From contig JAAAPI010000200.1 of NCBI GenBank assembly GCA_009908325.1, positions 1-44,318 of the forward strand: 44,318 nucleotides of DNA, read 5' to 3'. Source of the stretch: Verrucomicrobiota bacterium (GTDB lineage: Bacteria > Verrucomicrobiota > Verrucomicrobiia > Opitutales > Coraliomargaritaceae). Under the pieces are notes generated by a model that saw only the letters and a list, made by a program, of their open reading frames with translations, searched no databases and had not been told where the DNA came from. A program made the translations under genes and the position numbers. This document shows positions 26,406-37,554 of the stretch, in pieces (within the stretch, counting starts at the first letter, position 1; every line of letters starts with the position of its first letter).

Positions 26406-26532
26406 GCGGGTAGGCTCTGCCGCCCGCTTCCGTAGGCGGGTAGGCTCTGCCGCCTGCTTCTTGACTGTTTGAATTAAGCCGATCAGAAACGCCTGGCCCG
26501 CTCAGGCAGGGCGGCGGAGCCAACCCTGCTAC
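26402..26532. repeat. REP-like pair: two tandem GTAG units and an inverted end
   Basis: GTAGGCGGGTAGGCTCTGCC units start at 26402 and 26432 (30-bp tandem, two differences), and an inverted partner ends GGAGCCAACCCTGCTAC at 26532. The first GTAG contributes the asd stop codon. The arrangement of head-to-head palindromes resembles REP/BIME elements. Confidence 0.75.
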
Positions 26533-26538
26533 GGAAAA

Positions 26539-26949
26539 ATGCCGAATCTTTCTGATATCCAAACCGTCATCGACTTCGGCATCGTCGTTTTGCTCTGGCT
26601 TGTGCAGATTGTCATCTATCCCAGCTTTCTGCGGGTCGAGGCGAGCCAGCTCGCGGGCTGGCACCAGACCTACACCTTCCGCGTGTCCTTTGTCATCATG
26701 CCGCTGTTGCTGACACAGTTGGCGCTGGCCGTCGCGGCGGTGTTATCCGAGGCCACCTCCTGGCTCGATGGGCTTGTTCTCACCCTTGTCCTGATCTGCT
26801 GGGGCTTGACTTTCTTTGTCTCCGTCCCTCTCCACCGCAGGATCGATGCGGGCGACCTGGATCCATCCACCCGACAGGCCCTGATCCGCACCAACTGGCC
26901 GCGAACGATTCTCTGGACCGCAATTTTCTGTCTGGGTCTGGTCGGTTGA
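26539..26949 (+). CDS. Small four-helix membrane protein, unknown function
   Basis: 136 residues, nearly all hydrophobic: about four transmembrane helices (VIDFGIVVLLWLVQIVI, VSFVIMPLLLTQLALAV, LVLTLVLICWGLTFF, TILWTAIFCLGLVG) with YPSFLRVEASQLAGWHQTYT and VPLHRRIDAGD loops. It resembles small DUF-type integral membrane proteins; I cannot name a family. It follows asd and its repeat in the same direction. Confidence 0.75.
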   Translation: MPNLSDIQTVIDFGIVVLLWLVQIVIYPSFLRVEASQLAGWHQTYTFRVSFVIMPLLLTQLALAVAAVLSEATSWLDGLVLTLVLICWGLTFFVSVPLHRRIDAGDLDPSTRQALIRTNWPRTILWTAIFCLGLVG

Positions 26950-27013
26950 GGGCCACAGGTCACCTCCGTCAAAGAAAGTTGCACGCTCCGCGATTTAGAT
27001 ACACCCTTCGACT

Positions 27014-27396
27014 ATGAATCAAAAGATCGTTTTAACCGGGTGCACCAGCGGGTTGGGTCTAGCCATGGTGCATGGATTGATCGAGCATGGGGCAACGGTG
27101 GCCGGACTCGGACGTTCAGTTCCGGATGGGGACGCTCGACTTCCCCGAGTGTAGCGCCCTACTGCATGTCGAAGTGGGGCATCGAAGGGCTCTCCCAAGC
27201 GGTAGCCCAGGAAGTAGCCGACGGTGTGGCGGTCATCGCCTTGAATCCGGGAATCATCGACACCCCCATGCTGCGATCCTGCTTCGGCGAGGGTGCCGCC
27301 GCTCACCAAGACCCAAAGGCCTGGGCCGAAAGCGCCGTGCCCATGCTATTGAATTTCAGCGCCAACGATAATGGGGCAAGTCTTTCGGTGTCCTGA
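27014..27396 (+). pseudogene. Short-chain dehydrogenase/reductase remnant
   Basis: The N-terminus is an SDR cofactor fold: MNQKIVLTGCTSGLGLAMVH (TGxxxGxG), continuing LIEHGATVAGLGRS. The frame stops at GTG TAG (about 27149). In the next frame the active-site half resumes, APYCMSKWGIEGLSQAVAQE (YxxxK), then ALNPGIIDTPML, ending at 27396. About 90 residues including the NAG and catalytic Ser regions are deleted, and the frame is shifted. Confidence 0.85.
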
Positions 27397-27520
27397 TCGG
27401 GCTCATTGAATCTAAGAAAACGAAGGTAAACATCACAAAGGCAAAGCTCGGTGACCAAGTTCTCTGAGGAAAAGATTCGACGCGGCCGAGAAAACGCTTT
27501 TGCTTCCAAAACATTCTGAC

Positions 27521-27596
<76 letters not shown>

Positions 27597-27721
27597 CCTC
27601 GAAGAGGTGCAATTTGAGCGCAGCGAAATGGGGTGAGAACCCACGAAGTGGGTTTGACGTAGCGAAGCGGAGATGGGACAGCGTTTGCGCTGGTCGCGAA
27701 GCGATCCGGCGGAGCCGGACC
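27597..27721 (+). other. CAT-tRNA-associated hairpin element (125 bp)
   Basis: In order: CCTC-GAA-GAGG; ATTTGAGC-GCA-GCGAAAT; the GGGGTGAGAAC linker; CCCAC-GAA-GTGGG (27640-27652); the core GACGT then AGCGAAGCGGAGATGGGAC (27656-27679, 23 of 24 identical to the tRNA-Ser element); CAGCG..CGCTG; GGTCGCGAAGCGAT (27692-27705, 13 of 14 identical); and CCGGC-GGA-GCCGG (27706-27718). No protein is encoded. Confidence 0.75.
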
Positions 27722-27740
27722 AACCCCACCGGGCCCACCA
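27722..27740 (+). repeat. 19-nt copy of the CAT tRNA 3' end
   Basis: AACCCCACCGGGCCCACCA, identical to the last 19 nt (A58-A76) of the tRNA at 27521-27596 and preceded by ACC, exactly as in the tRNA-Ser tail copy. Sequence after it begins GGCTTCG, as at the Ser locus. Confidence 0.9.
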
Positions 27741-27827
27741 GGCTTCGCTCTGCGAGCTACGCATGGCGCAGCCAAAGTAGCGACACAGATGGAAGCATGC
27801 TCTGCGTCGTTTGGAGAATGTCGCCTT

Positions 27828-27922
27828 GTGGCGTGCTCGCTTGCGAGCGCCTGCGGTGCCAGCAACCTTAGGGCTCTTACACTGAGCCGAAGTCCGGGGC
27901 GTCCGGCGAGCGGACACGCCAC
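27828..27922. repeat. Palindrome-ended repeat (GTGGCGTG...CACGCCAC), copy 2
   Basis: It has the same first 17 bp as 24668-24803 and the same right-end design, GTCCG-GCGAG-CGGAC then ACGCCAC. The middle differs in length and sequence. Confidence 0.7.
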
Positions 27923-27994
27923 GTTAACCCTCCGTCTTTTCCCGAATCCCTTGCTTGCGCCGCTGGGGGAAATGAACCAAGTTGCGCGGTTCTT

Positions 27995-29539
<1,545 letters not shown>

Positions 29540-29550
29540 AAATTGCTGGG

Positions 29551-29574
29551 TGTGGCTACCTAAAGGAAGCCACA
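29551..29574 (+). other. Stem-loop after metG
   Basis: TGTGGCT (29551-29557) pairs with AGCCACA (29568-29574); the inner CCT/AGG extends the stem across an A-A mismatch. There is no following T-run, so a Rho-independent terminator is unlikely; it may protect the mRNA 3' end. Confidence 0.45.
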
Positions 29575-29596
29575 TACGTATGTCCGCTCCTTTTCC

Positions 29597-29618
29597 GTCC
29601 GCCGTAGCTTCGGCGGAC
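29597..29618. repeat. Perfect 8-bp palindrome GTCCGCCG...CGGCGGAC
   Basis: An exact inverted repeat with loop TAGCTT, in the intergenic gap after metG. It has the look of an interspersed REP-type hairpin. Confidence 0.6.
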
Positions 29619-29777
29619 AGCATGCCGAAAGCGAAGGCGGAAGGTGCGGAACATGTAAAGCACAGACGAGACGATTTAGCATCAAGCAAAAGTTATTCTG
29701 TTAAAAAAAGCCCTCAGCGGAAGGGGTAGGTTTTTCAGCTTGCTGGAAAAGGTCTGATAGGTTACCCCAGCTAAATT

Positions 29778-30176
29778 TTGGAAAGAACCGCCATAGGAAG
29801 ACTTTTTGAGCCACGGCAGTTATCGGCAGGCCGCGCAACGGCTTTGATGCTGGCCGCGTTGCTTGTTGGCAGCTTGCCGGGCTGTATAAGCAAGCCTGAG
29901 CCGGATAATCGCCCCGGCTGGGTGCAGGAGGCAGAAGCGCGCCTGCAACGGCCGCCGTCTTGGCAGGTGAGTGGTGCTGGCGTCGATTCCGGAAGTGGAA
30001 CCGAGACGCAGTCGAGTTTCTTTGGCAGCGGTCGGCGCGCCACGAATGCCAACAGCATGCAGGGAAATAACGAGCGTCAGCGGAAGGCGGCAGCGCGTTC
30101 GCCGCAAGCGGTCGTTGAGGAACCTCCCGGGGTCGAGTGGGGCGAAACGAAGATAACGGTTTCGGTGGAGGATTAG
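29778..30176 (+). CDS. Putative small lipoprotein
   Basis: 132 codons from TTG 29778. The hydrophobic segment ATALMLAALLVGSLPGC with lipobox LPGC (Cys36) is followed by an acidic/polar, Ser/Gly/Gln-rich linker and a VEWGETKITVSVED end. Probably exported and lipid-anchored; function unknown. ATG 29847 would remove the positively charged n-region, so the TTG is preferred. No strong ribosome binding site supports it. Confidence 0.55.
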   Translation: MERTAIGRLFEPRQLSAGRATALMLAALLVGSLPGCISKPEPDNRPGWVQEAEARLQRPPSWQVSGAGVDSGSGTETQSSFFGSGRRATNANSMQGNNERQRKAAARSPQAVVEEPPGVEWGETKITVSVED

Positions 30177-30206
30177 TGCTGTGACCAATACGTTTTTTCA
30201 TTTTTT

Positions 30207-30285
30207 GTAGCGAGAGGGTTTATCCCTCGATTGAGCAGTTTGAAAATCCGATCTGATCGACTCCTGGCGTAAAGCCAGTCGCTAC
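30207..30285. repeat. GTAG...CTAC intergenic repeat
   Basis: It starts GTAGCGAGAGGGTTTATCCC (a GGG/CCC palindrome follows GTAG) and ends TGGCGTAAAGCCAGTCGCTAC. Its right end, reverse-complemented, resembles 43996-44017 (GTAGCAACTGGCTTTATGCC). Confidence 0.65.
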
Positions 30286-30316
30286 GACCAAGCCCCTTAA
30301 TTAAGTGCCATTTCCA

Positions 30317-31663
30317 CTAGGCTGGCAGCGGAAACATGGTTAGGGCGAGGGCGGCGAATCCCAGGAAGAGGAAGAACCCGACCACGTCGGTCACCGTGGT
30401 CAGCATGATAGCAGACGCCAGAGCCGGGTCGATGCGGAGGGCCTTCAAGCCGAAGGGGATGACCACACCGGCCAAGCCGGCACCCACCATGTTGAGTACC
30501 ATGGCGGCAAATACGATGACGCCTAGGGTGATGTTTCCCTTCCAGAACCAGGCAATCACCCCGACGACGATCCCGATGGCCAAGCCGTTCAAAACGCCGA
30601 CGACCAGCTCTTTGAGAATAATACTGCGCTGTCCGTTATCCGGAATATCGCCCAGTGCCAGGGAGCGCACCACGATGGTCAGGACCTGCGTGCCCGCGTT
30701 ACCGCCTTGTCCGGCAATGATTGGTAGGAAAACCGCGAGCACGGCATACTGCGCGATGGTACTTTCAAACATAGCCACGACGGCACCGGCCATAAAAGCG
30801 GTGAGCAAATTGACATAGAGCCAGGGCAGTCGCTTCTGCACCGCCTCTTTCCACGGAGTATTCGTGCTCTCCTCCCCGGAAAGACCGATCATGCGCTGCA
30901 TGTCCTCGGTGGCTTCTTCTTCCATGATGTCCATGACGTCATCACTGGTCACGATACCGCGCAGGCGTTGAAAATCGTCGACCACCGGCACCACAGGAAA
31001 GTTGTAGTGTTTAAACATGCGCGCGATTTCCTCCTGATCGGCCCGCACCGAAACGGCCCGCACTTCGCGGATCATGATGTCGCGCACCTTCAGGTGTGGT
31101 TTGCTGAAGAGGAGGTCGCGCACGCGCAGCACGCCGCGCAGGCGATCGTTCTCGTCGGTCACATAGATATAGAAGAGCCCCTCGGTTTCCATGAGATCTT
31201 CCATGCCCCGGAGCTTCTCAATGGTTTCTGAAATGGTCAGGCTTTCCGGGATGGAGATCACCTCGGTTTGCATGATGCCGCCTGCCGTATCTTCCTCGTA
31301 TTTGAGTAGGTCAGCGATCTCCCGGGCCTCCGTCGGGGGGAGTTGCTCCATGATCTTTTCGAGACGTTCGGCGGAAATCTGGCCCAGCAAGTCGGCCACA
31401 TCATCGCTGAACATCTCGCCGATGATGCCGGACAGGCGGGAGACCCGCATGGACTCAAAGAGCTCGACCTGCACGTGTGGTGGGAGTTCGAGGATGACAT
31501 CCGAGGTCACCGCGTTGGGCAGCTTGCCGAGGATACGCCGAATGACGATGATCTCGAGGTAGCGGATCTCCACAGCGATATCGTGCGGATGCTGGGTGAC
31601 CAACCACTCGATCCATCCTGGATCGTCGACATGCGTGTTTGGTTTTTCGACGGTATCTCCCAT
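30317..31663 (-). CDS. mgtE: Magnesium transporter MgtE
   Basis: 448 residues. An N-terminal MgtE_N superhelical domain (EIADLLKYEEDTAGGIMQTE at its end) is followed by a CBS pair (VRDLLFSKPHLKVRDIMI; FPVVPVVDDFQRLRGIVTSDD) and a five-helix membrane domain (VLAVFLPIIAGQGGNAGTQV with the pore GGNAG). Cytoplasmic CBS domains sense Mg2+ and gate the channel. Full length; transcribed away from the pgsA-pgpA pair. Confidence 0.95.
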   Translation of the reverse strand: MGDTVEKPNTHVDDPGWIEWLVTQHPHDIAVEIRYLEIIVIRRILGKLPNAVTSDVILELPPHVQVELFESMRVSRLSGIIGEMFSDDVADLLGQISAERLEKIMEQLPPTEAREIADLLKYEEDTAGGIMQTEVISIPESLTISETIEKLRGMEDLMETEGLFYIYVTDENDRLRGVLRVRDLLFSKPHLKVRDIMIREVRAVSVRADQEEIARMFKHYNFPVVPVVDDFQRLRGIVTSDDVMDIMEEEATEDMQRMIGLSGEESTNTPWKEAVQKRLPWLYVNLLTAFMAGAVVAMFESTIAQYAVLAVFLPIIAGQGGNAGTQVLTIVVRSLALGDIPDNGQRSIILKELVVGVLNGLAIGIVVGVIAWFWKGNITLGVIVFAAMVLNMVGAGLAGVVIPFGLKALRIDPALASAIMLTTVTDVVGFFLFLGFAALALTMFPLPA

Positions 31664-31751
31664 AGGCTGAAAGTTGAATGGCTCCGGAGCGCAAAGTAAA
31701 ACTGAATTTTAACCTAGCCGATCCGTCCGGTATTCGGCAACCTTTCTACCT

Positions 31752-32348
31752 GTGAACCTTCCCAATCTCCTCACATTATCGCGCATCCCGATCTTATTTT
31801 GCATCGTGGGCTTTCTTTACGCGCCCTTCATCGGCGCAAGCACGCTGGCCTTTGTCTTCTTTGTGATCGGTGCGTTGACGGACTGGGCGGACGGCTACTA
31901 CGCCCGCAAGCAGGGGCTGGTTTCTAATTTTGGAAAGTTGATGGACGCGTTGACCGACAAGGTCTTCATGGTGGGGCTTTTCATCACGTTGCTCGCTGTG
32001 TCCGTCCTTCCCGATTGGTCGCTGCCGCTTCTCCTGCTTATCCTCAGCCGGGAGTTTTTGATCACAGGTTTACGCTTGGTTGCGGCCAGCTCAGGGATTG
32101 TCCTCGGGGCCGAAAAATCGGGTAAGCATAAAACAGTGACCCAAATTGTGGCGGCGATTCTTCTCCTGTTGGGCGTGGCCGTCCGGCAGGATTTTCCCGA
32201 ACTCCTGCCGGCAATGGTTGGCGATGCCCTGGAATGGGGCGGGCTGACTTTCTTTGTTATTGCCACCATCCTGACGGTTTCTTCCGGCACGCAGTATATG
32301 GTGAAATATTGGTCGATCTTTACCGGCCAGCATGAGGACGCGTCATGA
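31752..32348 (+). CDS. pgsA: CDP-diacylglycerol-glycerol-3-phosphate 3-phosphatidyltransferase
   Basis: 198 residues, GTG start. The CDP-alcohol phosphotransferase signature DGxxARx8Gx3Dx3D is exact: DGYYAR (47-52), G61, D65 and D69. It makes PG-phosphate. Its stop overlaps pgpA as ATGA, so the next step follows directly. Confidence 0.9.
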   Translation: MNLPNLLTLSRIPILFCIVGFLYAPFIGASTLAFVFFVIGALTDWADGYYARKQGLVSNFGKLMDALTDKVFMVGLFITLLAVSVLPDWSLPLLLLILSREFLITGLRLVAASSGIVLGAEKSGKHKTVTQIVAAILLLLGVAVRQDFPELLPAMVGDALEWGGLTFFVIATILTVSSGTQYMVKYWSIFTGQHEDAS

Positions 32349-32866
32349 TTCCTGTCGACCGCTACACGTTCTGGACAGCCGCGCTGCCCACTTCGGTTAT
32401 CGTCAATGTGGCGACAATCGGTCCTGTTGGCCGGATGAAACGGGCACCAGGCACCTGGGGCAGTGTCGTGGGAGTTGGCTTCTACGCAGTTTTCTTTCAC
32501 TCTACGACGCCGTTCGGATTCATTCTCCTGGCCGCTTTGAGCGCTTATTTGTCGATCGCGTTTTGTCACGCAGCGGAGAAGCGCCTGCAAATGCGCGATC
32601 CCGGGATGATCGTGCTCGACGAAGTAGCAGCCGTCCCGCTCGTCTTTTTCGGGATGAGTGGTCAGACAGGATTGATTGCGCAGCACGGCGGCTGGCCGGT
32701 CTTGCTGGCGGGGTTTCTCCTCTTTCGGCTTTTTGACGTCTGGAAGCCATTCGGCATCAATAGCCTGCAAAATCTCCCCGGCGGCTTGGGCTGCGCTGTC
32801 GACGATCTCGCCGCCGCACTGGCCGCCTGTGTCAGCCTGCACCTCGTGCTGCACTTTTTCTTCTAG
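32345..32866 (+). CDS. pgpA: Phosphatidylglycerophosphatase A
   Basis: 173 residues with several membrane helices. [10 protein letters not shown] near the N-terminus and [14 protein letters not shown] in the middle, then [20 protein letters not shown], are the PgpA signatures. It removes phosphate from PG-phosphate made by PgsA. It ends convergently, with its stop overlapping the last codons of the ABC permease gene. Confidence 0.9.
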   Translation: MIPVDRYTFWTAALPTSVIVNVATIGPVGRMKRAPGTWGSVVGVGFYAVFFHSTTPFGFILLAALSAYLSIAFCHAAEKRLQMRDPGMIVLDEVAAVPLVFFGMSGQTGLIAQHGGWPVLLAGFLLFRLFDVWKPFGINSLQNLPGGLGCAVDDLAAALAACVSLHLVLHFFF

Positions 32867-34353
32867 TTTAAATTAATCCGCATCCCGCTGGCATCGTGGT
32901 AACCCCAACTCGTCTTCTCGATATCCCGGGCAAAGAAAATGATTTCGAGATCGTCCAGAGATTTTTCATCCGTATGAGGCAGTTCGATTCTCGCACCCGT
33001 TTTGGTTCCCCATCCCGACCAGCTACCGTTTACGCGGATCTCCAGTATCGTGTTGTCCCGCCTGTTATAAACCGCCATCGAGTATTTCCCGTTTAATGGT
33101 TCATTTTGCGGTGTGGGTGCCTTGGGCTCGAGGACGAAATCGGGTAAATAGCTTTCGATATTGATCGAGAGTTTTGAATCCGAGGTGTAAAAGTCCTGCA
33201 GAATAATCCGGTTGCCGTTGTGGGTGAACGCAGAGCCAGCTTCGACTGGTAGTCTGGCGGCCTCCCTTTGAGTCGATGTGCTGAGATTGTAACGGATAGT
33301 GATGTCGAAGTCATCTGTTAAGTCATTGAGCGAATTTCTTTCCATGGAAAAGAGCCTGAGCTCCATTGCTTCGTGCCCCTTGTGTGTGGTGGGCTCCAGC
33401 GATTGACATGAATCATAAGCATCCAAATTGATCTCCTCGACGGGAGTGGAAATCCGGACATAGCTGGGCGTCACCCAAACATCCTGGTCCGTATCCAGCG
33501 CTCTAAACACGCCGGTTACCGTCACATACTCTTTTCCGTTGGTATGCATGGTTCCCGATTTCCTCAGATCCAGAAGTTCCAGTTCATACCTGTCATCGTC
33601 GGTGAAGTTTATATCGGCTCCCAGGATGGTGTCGCGGGGAGTGAGAATCACCGCAATCAGGAGCGTCGGCAACAGGCAGGCCCAAGCGTAGCGTTTTTGT
33701 CTTTTAAGATAATAGACGATCAAGGCAGCTGTCCCGGCAGTAATCCAGAGCAGAATTTGAATGATCGCCAGGAAGTGGTCTGGAATCTCGCTAGGAAGCT
33801 GGCCCATATTTTCAATGTCCAGATCCGCGATAAAAAAAGTCATGAACGCCATCAACGCGTAAAAGCCGACGACAAATCCGACAAGAAGCAGCAGGTATCG
33901 GGGTAGCGAGCGGGTCTGGGCGGCCAGAAATATCTGCCATTGCCAGATTGCCAGACCCAGCAAAATGGTCGTGGCCAGTGAGTAGCCGATTCGGGTAGCG
34001 CCATCGTTGAGGATAAGGATGAGTGCCTCGGCAAGTCCGCCGATGCCTAGAACGACCAAGAGAAAGCAGATCTTTGATGCCAATACATGCAGTCGATTCA
34101 GAGGGCGGGCCAGCCAATAGGCGTCCGGGTCGCTCAACGTTTCCTCCTGCACAACCATAACGATGAGAAAGAAAAATAAAATGCTTCGGATCGTGCCGCT
34201 GAAGAAACCAAGCGCGGCGTTCAGCTTCGTCTCATGCATCCCGGCGCTCGTGCCAAAGAGGTAAACTTGCAAAAGGCTTAAAACAGCGAGCGTGATCAGT
34301 GCCCAGGCGTAGCGCTTGAAATCTTTCTGAAGAATGAGGAGGACTGTGTTCAT
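32863..34353 (-). CDS. ABC exporter membrane subunit, multi-helix
   Basis: 496 residues. The first half has about six transmembrane helices ([20 protein letters not shown], then [51 protein letters not shown], and a later LIVYYLK region); the second half is a large soluble, mostly beta-rich region. It overlaps the ATP-binding subunit gene by one base (TAATG), so they form one transporter, probably exporting a peptide or lipid-like compound. No substrate can be assigned. Confidence 0.75.
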   Translation of the reverse strand: MNTVLLILQKDFKRYAWALITLAVLSLLQVYLFGTSAGMHETKLNAALGFFSGTIRSILFFFLIVMVVQEETLSDPDAYWLARPLNRLHVLASKICFLLVVLGIGGLAEALILILNDGATRIGYSLATTILLGLAIWQWQIFLAAQTRSLPRYLLLLVGFVVGFYALMAFMTFFIADLDIENMGQLPSEIPDHFLAIIQILLWITAGTAALIVYYLKRQKRYAWACLLPTLLIAVILTPRDTILGADINFTDDDRYELELLDLRKSGTMHTNGKEYVTVTGVFRALDTDQDVWVTPSYVRISTPVEEINLDAYDSCQSLEPTTHKGHEAMELRLFSMERNSLNDLTDDFDITIRYNLSTSTQREAARLPVEAGSAFTHNGNRIILQDFYTSDSKLSINIESYLPDFVLEPKAPTPQNEPLNGKYSMAVYNRRDNTILEIRVNGSWSGWGTKTGARIELPHTDEKSLDDLEIIFFARDIEKTSWGYHDASGMRINLN

Positions 34354-35261
34354 TAGAGCTTCACCGCCTTTCCAGTAAGAATTTCCCGGAGAGTCATCTT
34401 TTCCGCACTCAGTTGAATGCCTTCCGGCAACAAGCTTTCCAGTTCGTTGCCAAATTCCTCGCTGTATTTGTCCGTCATGTATTCGTGGTCGCCATCGAGG
34501 GAATCGACGCCGATCAGTCGCCCGGAAAGATCCGCCGGGTAGTTGTCTGGTAAAAGTCCATCGATGGAAATCCGGCGGTGGCGATCAATAAAGCTATCAA
34601 GCGCTTCATCGACGATAAGGCGTCCCTCGTGCAGAATTGCGATTCGGTTTGCGACGGGTTCCACCTCCTCTACGTCGTGCGTAGTGATAATTGTGGCGAG
34701 ACCATCATCCCGCGACAGCTTTTTCAGTAGCTTCCCCAGTTGGGCGCGGGTTTCCACGTCCAGTCCGCTAAATGGTTCATCCAGGAGTAGGAGCTTTGGA
34801 CGGCAGGGAAGGGTGCTGGCCACGGCCAATTTCATTTTTTGCCCACGGGAAAGATGTTTTATGGTTTGCCGCATGGGCAATCCGAAGGATTCGACCAGGC
34901 GATCACAAAGCGCCTGATCCCAGTTGGGATACATTTTACTGCAATAGGCCAGGAAATATTCAACGCGCATCCAGAGCGGCTGCTTTTGTCCTTCGGAAAT
35001 ATAGCAAACCCGTTCAAAATCGCTGCCGTTCAACTTGGAAGAGGGGACTTGCAGCAGCAAAGACTCTCCGGCGCTCGCGCGGTAAATGTTGAGCATTAAG
35101 CGAAAGGTGGTCGATTTGCCCGATCCATTCGCGCCGATGAGGGCAAGCACATCACCGGGCATCACGTCCAGTGAAAGCCGATCCACCGCCGTCACATTTC
35201 TAAAGTGCTTGCTTAAATTGGATAACCGGACTGCGGGTCGTTGCTCTAATTCCATTTCCAT
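34353..35261 (-). CDS. ABC transporter ATP-binding protein
   Basis: About 302 residues. Walker A is GANGSGKSTT, signature LSRGQKMKLA, Walker B LLLLDEPFSGLD, H-loop TTHDVEE. The C-terminal extension (HRRISIDGLLPDNYPADLSG onward) resembles YtrB/BcrA-type ATPases. Possible starts are TTG 35294, ATG 35261 and ATG 35255; the ATGs are preferred. It is the partner of the permease downstream. The 5' region 35295-35394 is AT-rich and probably holds the promoter. Confidence 0.88.
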   Translation of the reverse strand: MEMELEQRPAVRLSNLSKHFRNVTAVDRLSLDVMPGDVLALIGANGSGKSTTFRLMLNIYRASAGESLLLQVPSSKLNGSDFERVCYISEGQKQPLWMRVEYFLAYCSKMYPNWDQALCDRLVESFGLPMRQTIKHLSRGQKMKLAVASTLPCRPKLLLLDEPFSGLDVETRAQLGKLLKKLSRDDGLATIITTHDVEEVEPVANRIAILHEGRLIVDEALDSFIDRHRRISIDGLLPDNYPADLSGRLIGVDSLDGDHEYMTDKYSEEFGNELESLLPEGIQLSAEKMTLREILTGKAVKL

Positions 35262-35394
35262 TTCGCGTTCGAGTTCTTCGTTCGGACTGAGCAACGCAGT
35301 TACTATTTATTCTTTTGAAAACTCCAGCAAAAACTTGTCGGTTGGTTTGGCTTTGGCATATATTGCAACTAGTCGGGTATAACACATTCCTTTC

Positions 35395-35479
35395 GTAGTC
35401 GGGTCGACTTGTCGCCCGCCCCGTTACTTGCGCCGCACTCCGAACTTTCGGGACAGGGCGGCAGAGCCGACCCTGCTAC
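35395..35479. repeat. GTAG...CTAC REP-like repeat pair
   Basis: GTAGTCGGGTCGACTTGTCG at the left and CAGAGCCGACCCTGCTAC at the right, inverted partners of the asd-downstream repeat family. The remainder of 35295-35690 has no recognisable gene. Confidence 0.65.
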
Positions 35480-35690
35480 GAACGAACGATTTCTTGGTGT
35501 TACAGGATACCAGGTCGCTTCAGGAGTTGGTCGCAGCGTCCCCAACTATGCCATTGCATCAATGCTAAATTCAGCGCTTACCCTTTTGAAATAGCGCTCG
35601 CCCTGGACCAAGGCGAAGCTGCATGGCCATTTTATCTGGCTTTGTCTCTACGTGGTGTTTTTTCTCAACTTCATGGAGTTTGGAAAGTAA

Positions 35691-37463
35691 GTGGTCGATA
35701 CGGAGAAAAATTCAGGTTCCAGTCGTTACTGGCAGTTGCTTTGGCTGTTTGTCGGGGTCTACTGGCTGCTGTTTGGTCTTTATTTTCTGGCCGATCCCCT
35801 GGGGCAGGTGCCCGTCCTGGATGCCCGCGAGAATTTGGCTTGGGCGGAGCGTATCGCCGCCGACGCATTGCTCGCTGAGCCGATCTACCGGGCGCTGCTT
35901 TACCCATGGCTGCTATCCTGGTTACCGGACAGTCTGTTACCAGTTGGGGCGTCTTTGTTTGGGCTGGCCATGCACGGGGTGAGCGCTCTGCTGGTCGGTC
36001 GGATAGCAGGACATCTCTGGCAAAATACAACCGCCGCGCGGCTCGCCGGGTTTATCTATGCGGTCTATCCGGTCGCGTTGTATTTTTCCGGTCAGGTCCT
36101 GGATATCACCTTTGCCACGACGCTCTTTCTTGCAGGTGTCTACGCCCTGCTGAACTGCGCCGAGTGCGTTCCGAGGCGTCAGGCGCTTTTGTGGGCGCTG
36201 CTGGCTGGGTTTGTCGGCGGACTCGCCGTTTTGGCGCGGCCGAATTTCCTGCCCGCGGTGCTTTGCTTTCCGCTGGTCATGATGTTTTTCAAAGCGCCGG
36301 GCCGCCTCGGGCGGGGGCTTTGTCTCGCGGCGGGCGTGGCCCTCGCGCTAGGAGTCCAGGGAGCGGCCAACTACAAACTCTCCGGCGAGGTCCGGCTCTT
36401 GCCCTGGCAGGGTGCTTACAATTTATATGCCGCAAACCGGGTGGGTGCGAATGGCAAATACTATATGCAACGCCTTTCCTTTGAGCGGGTCGAAGCCGGG
36501 TCGAATACCACGCGAATGGAATCGGAGTGGTTCTACCGCAAGGAGGTGGGCGAGGGCGCCCCGGACAGCGTGGCTGCGATGAACGCCCACTGGCGGGAGC
36601 GTCTGTTTGAAGAGATTTCGGCGGATCCGGTGCGCTGGCTTGCGCTCATGGGCCGCAAGCTTGTTTATGCCGCGAACAACTGGGAGCAGTATAACAACCT
36701 GACCTATGCTTACCACAAAGAGCGCTGGCCCTACTTGCGCTGGAATCCGCTGGGCTGGGGACTTCTTTTAATCGCTGCGACCTGCGGACTCATCGCCGGG
36801 TTTTCTCGGGCGAATCGGCCCGCGCTCTATACACTTGGGCTTCTCGCATTGGCCTATCTGGCGGGGTTGCTCTTGTTTTTCATCAGTGCACGTTTTCGGC
36901 TGCCGCTCGCGCCTTTGCTCTGTGTCGCTTTGGGCGGTTGTGTTTTTTTTCGAGAGCTTGCCGGTTGGCGGAAAAAAGTAGGGCTCTGCGCCGGTTCGCT
37001 GGTCATGGCTGTCGTCAGCTTTGGCAACTGGTTTGGAGCGCAGGACCGCCAAACTTTCATACAGGACGCGTTGTTGCTGGCCCAGGCCAATAGCCAGATG
37101 GGAGCCGACGCGGATGCCCTGCGGCTGGCGAGAGCGGTTCTGCAGCGCGAGGCCGACCGGCCCGAGGCGCAGCGTTTGGAAGTGACCAGTCTCTTCAACT
37201 TGTGGCTGTTGACGGGTGAGTCATCCTATTGGGCGGAAATGACGCGCGCGATGGAAGCTTTGGACTCGAGTGATGCGGCTGTTGAGTTCATCCGCGGGGT
37301 GGTTCACTGGCGCTCGGGAAAGCGCGAACAGGCGGTTTCCACATGGCGGGCAGCGGTCGGGAAATACGGCGCGGAAGCTGATTCATCATTCGCCGCGTTG
37401 CGCGTGGTCGGTGGCGAGAGCGAGGCAGGGTTGGATCCAATTCGACGGATTCTGGATCTGTAG
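35691..37463 (+). CDS. GT-C family glycosyltransferase (PMT/ArnT-like)
   Basis: 590 residues. About nine or ten transmembrane helices with an acidic first luminal loop (LDARENLAWAERI), typical of GT39-like GT-C enzymes that transfer sugars from polyprenyl phosphates; LARPNFLPAVL is a further family-like segment. The C-terminal ~170 residues are soluble and helical with TPR-like spacing (RLARAVLQREADRPEAQRLE; GVVHWRSGKREQAVSTWRAA). GTG 35691, with GGAAAG upstream, is the start. The acceptor is unknown. Confidence 0.78.
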   Translation: MVDTEKNSGSSRYWQLLWLFVGVYWLLFGLYFLADPLGQVPVLDARENLAWAERIAADALLAEPIYRALLYPWLLSWLPDSLLPVGASLFGLAMHGVSALLVGRIAGHLWQNTTAARLAGFIYAVYPVALYFSGQVLDITFATTLFLAGVYALLNCAECVPRRQALLWALLAGFVGGLAVLARPNFLPAVLCFPLVMMFFKAPGRLGRGLCLAAGVALALGVQGAANYKLSGEVRLLPWQGAYNLYAANRVGANGKYYMQRLSFERVEAGSNTTRMESEWFYRKEVGEGAPDSVAAMNAHWRERLFEEISADPVRWLALMGRKLVYAANNWEQYNNLTYAYHKERWPYLRWNPLGWGLLLIAATCGLIAGFSRANRPALYTLGLLALAYLAGLLLFFISARFRLPLAPLLCVALGGCVFFRELAGWRKKVGLCAGSLVMAVVSFGNWFGAQDRQTFIQDALLLAQANSQMGADADALRLARAVLQREADRPEAQRLEVTSLFNLWLLTGESSYWAEMTRAMEALDSSDAAVEFIRGVVHWRSGKREQAVSTWRAAVGKYGAEADSSFAALRVVGGESEAGLDPIRRILDL

Positions 37464-37554
37464 CGGACGAACGTCACCCATCCTGCCGGCTTGAGGCATG
37501 AAATCGCCGGAAAAGCGTTGAACAAAGCGGCGGCAGGGGTTTCGTAGGGCTCAA

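Noticed and set aside
29701..30201. 166-codon minus-strand frame opposite the small lipoprotein
   Set aside because: No start context or domain; the plus-strand frame has a proper lipobox signal.
31898..32854. 318-codon minus-strand frame opposite pgsA-pgpA
   Set aside because: The sense strand carries two well-conserved genes; the antisense peptide has no family features.
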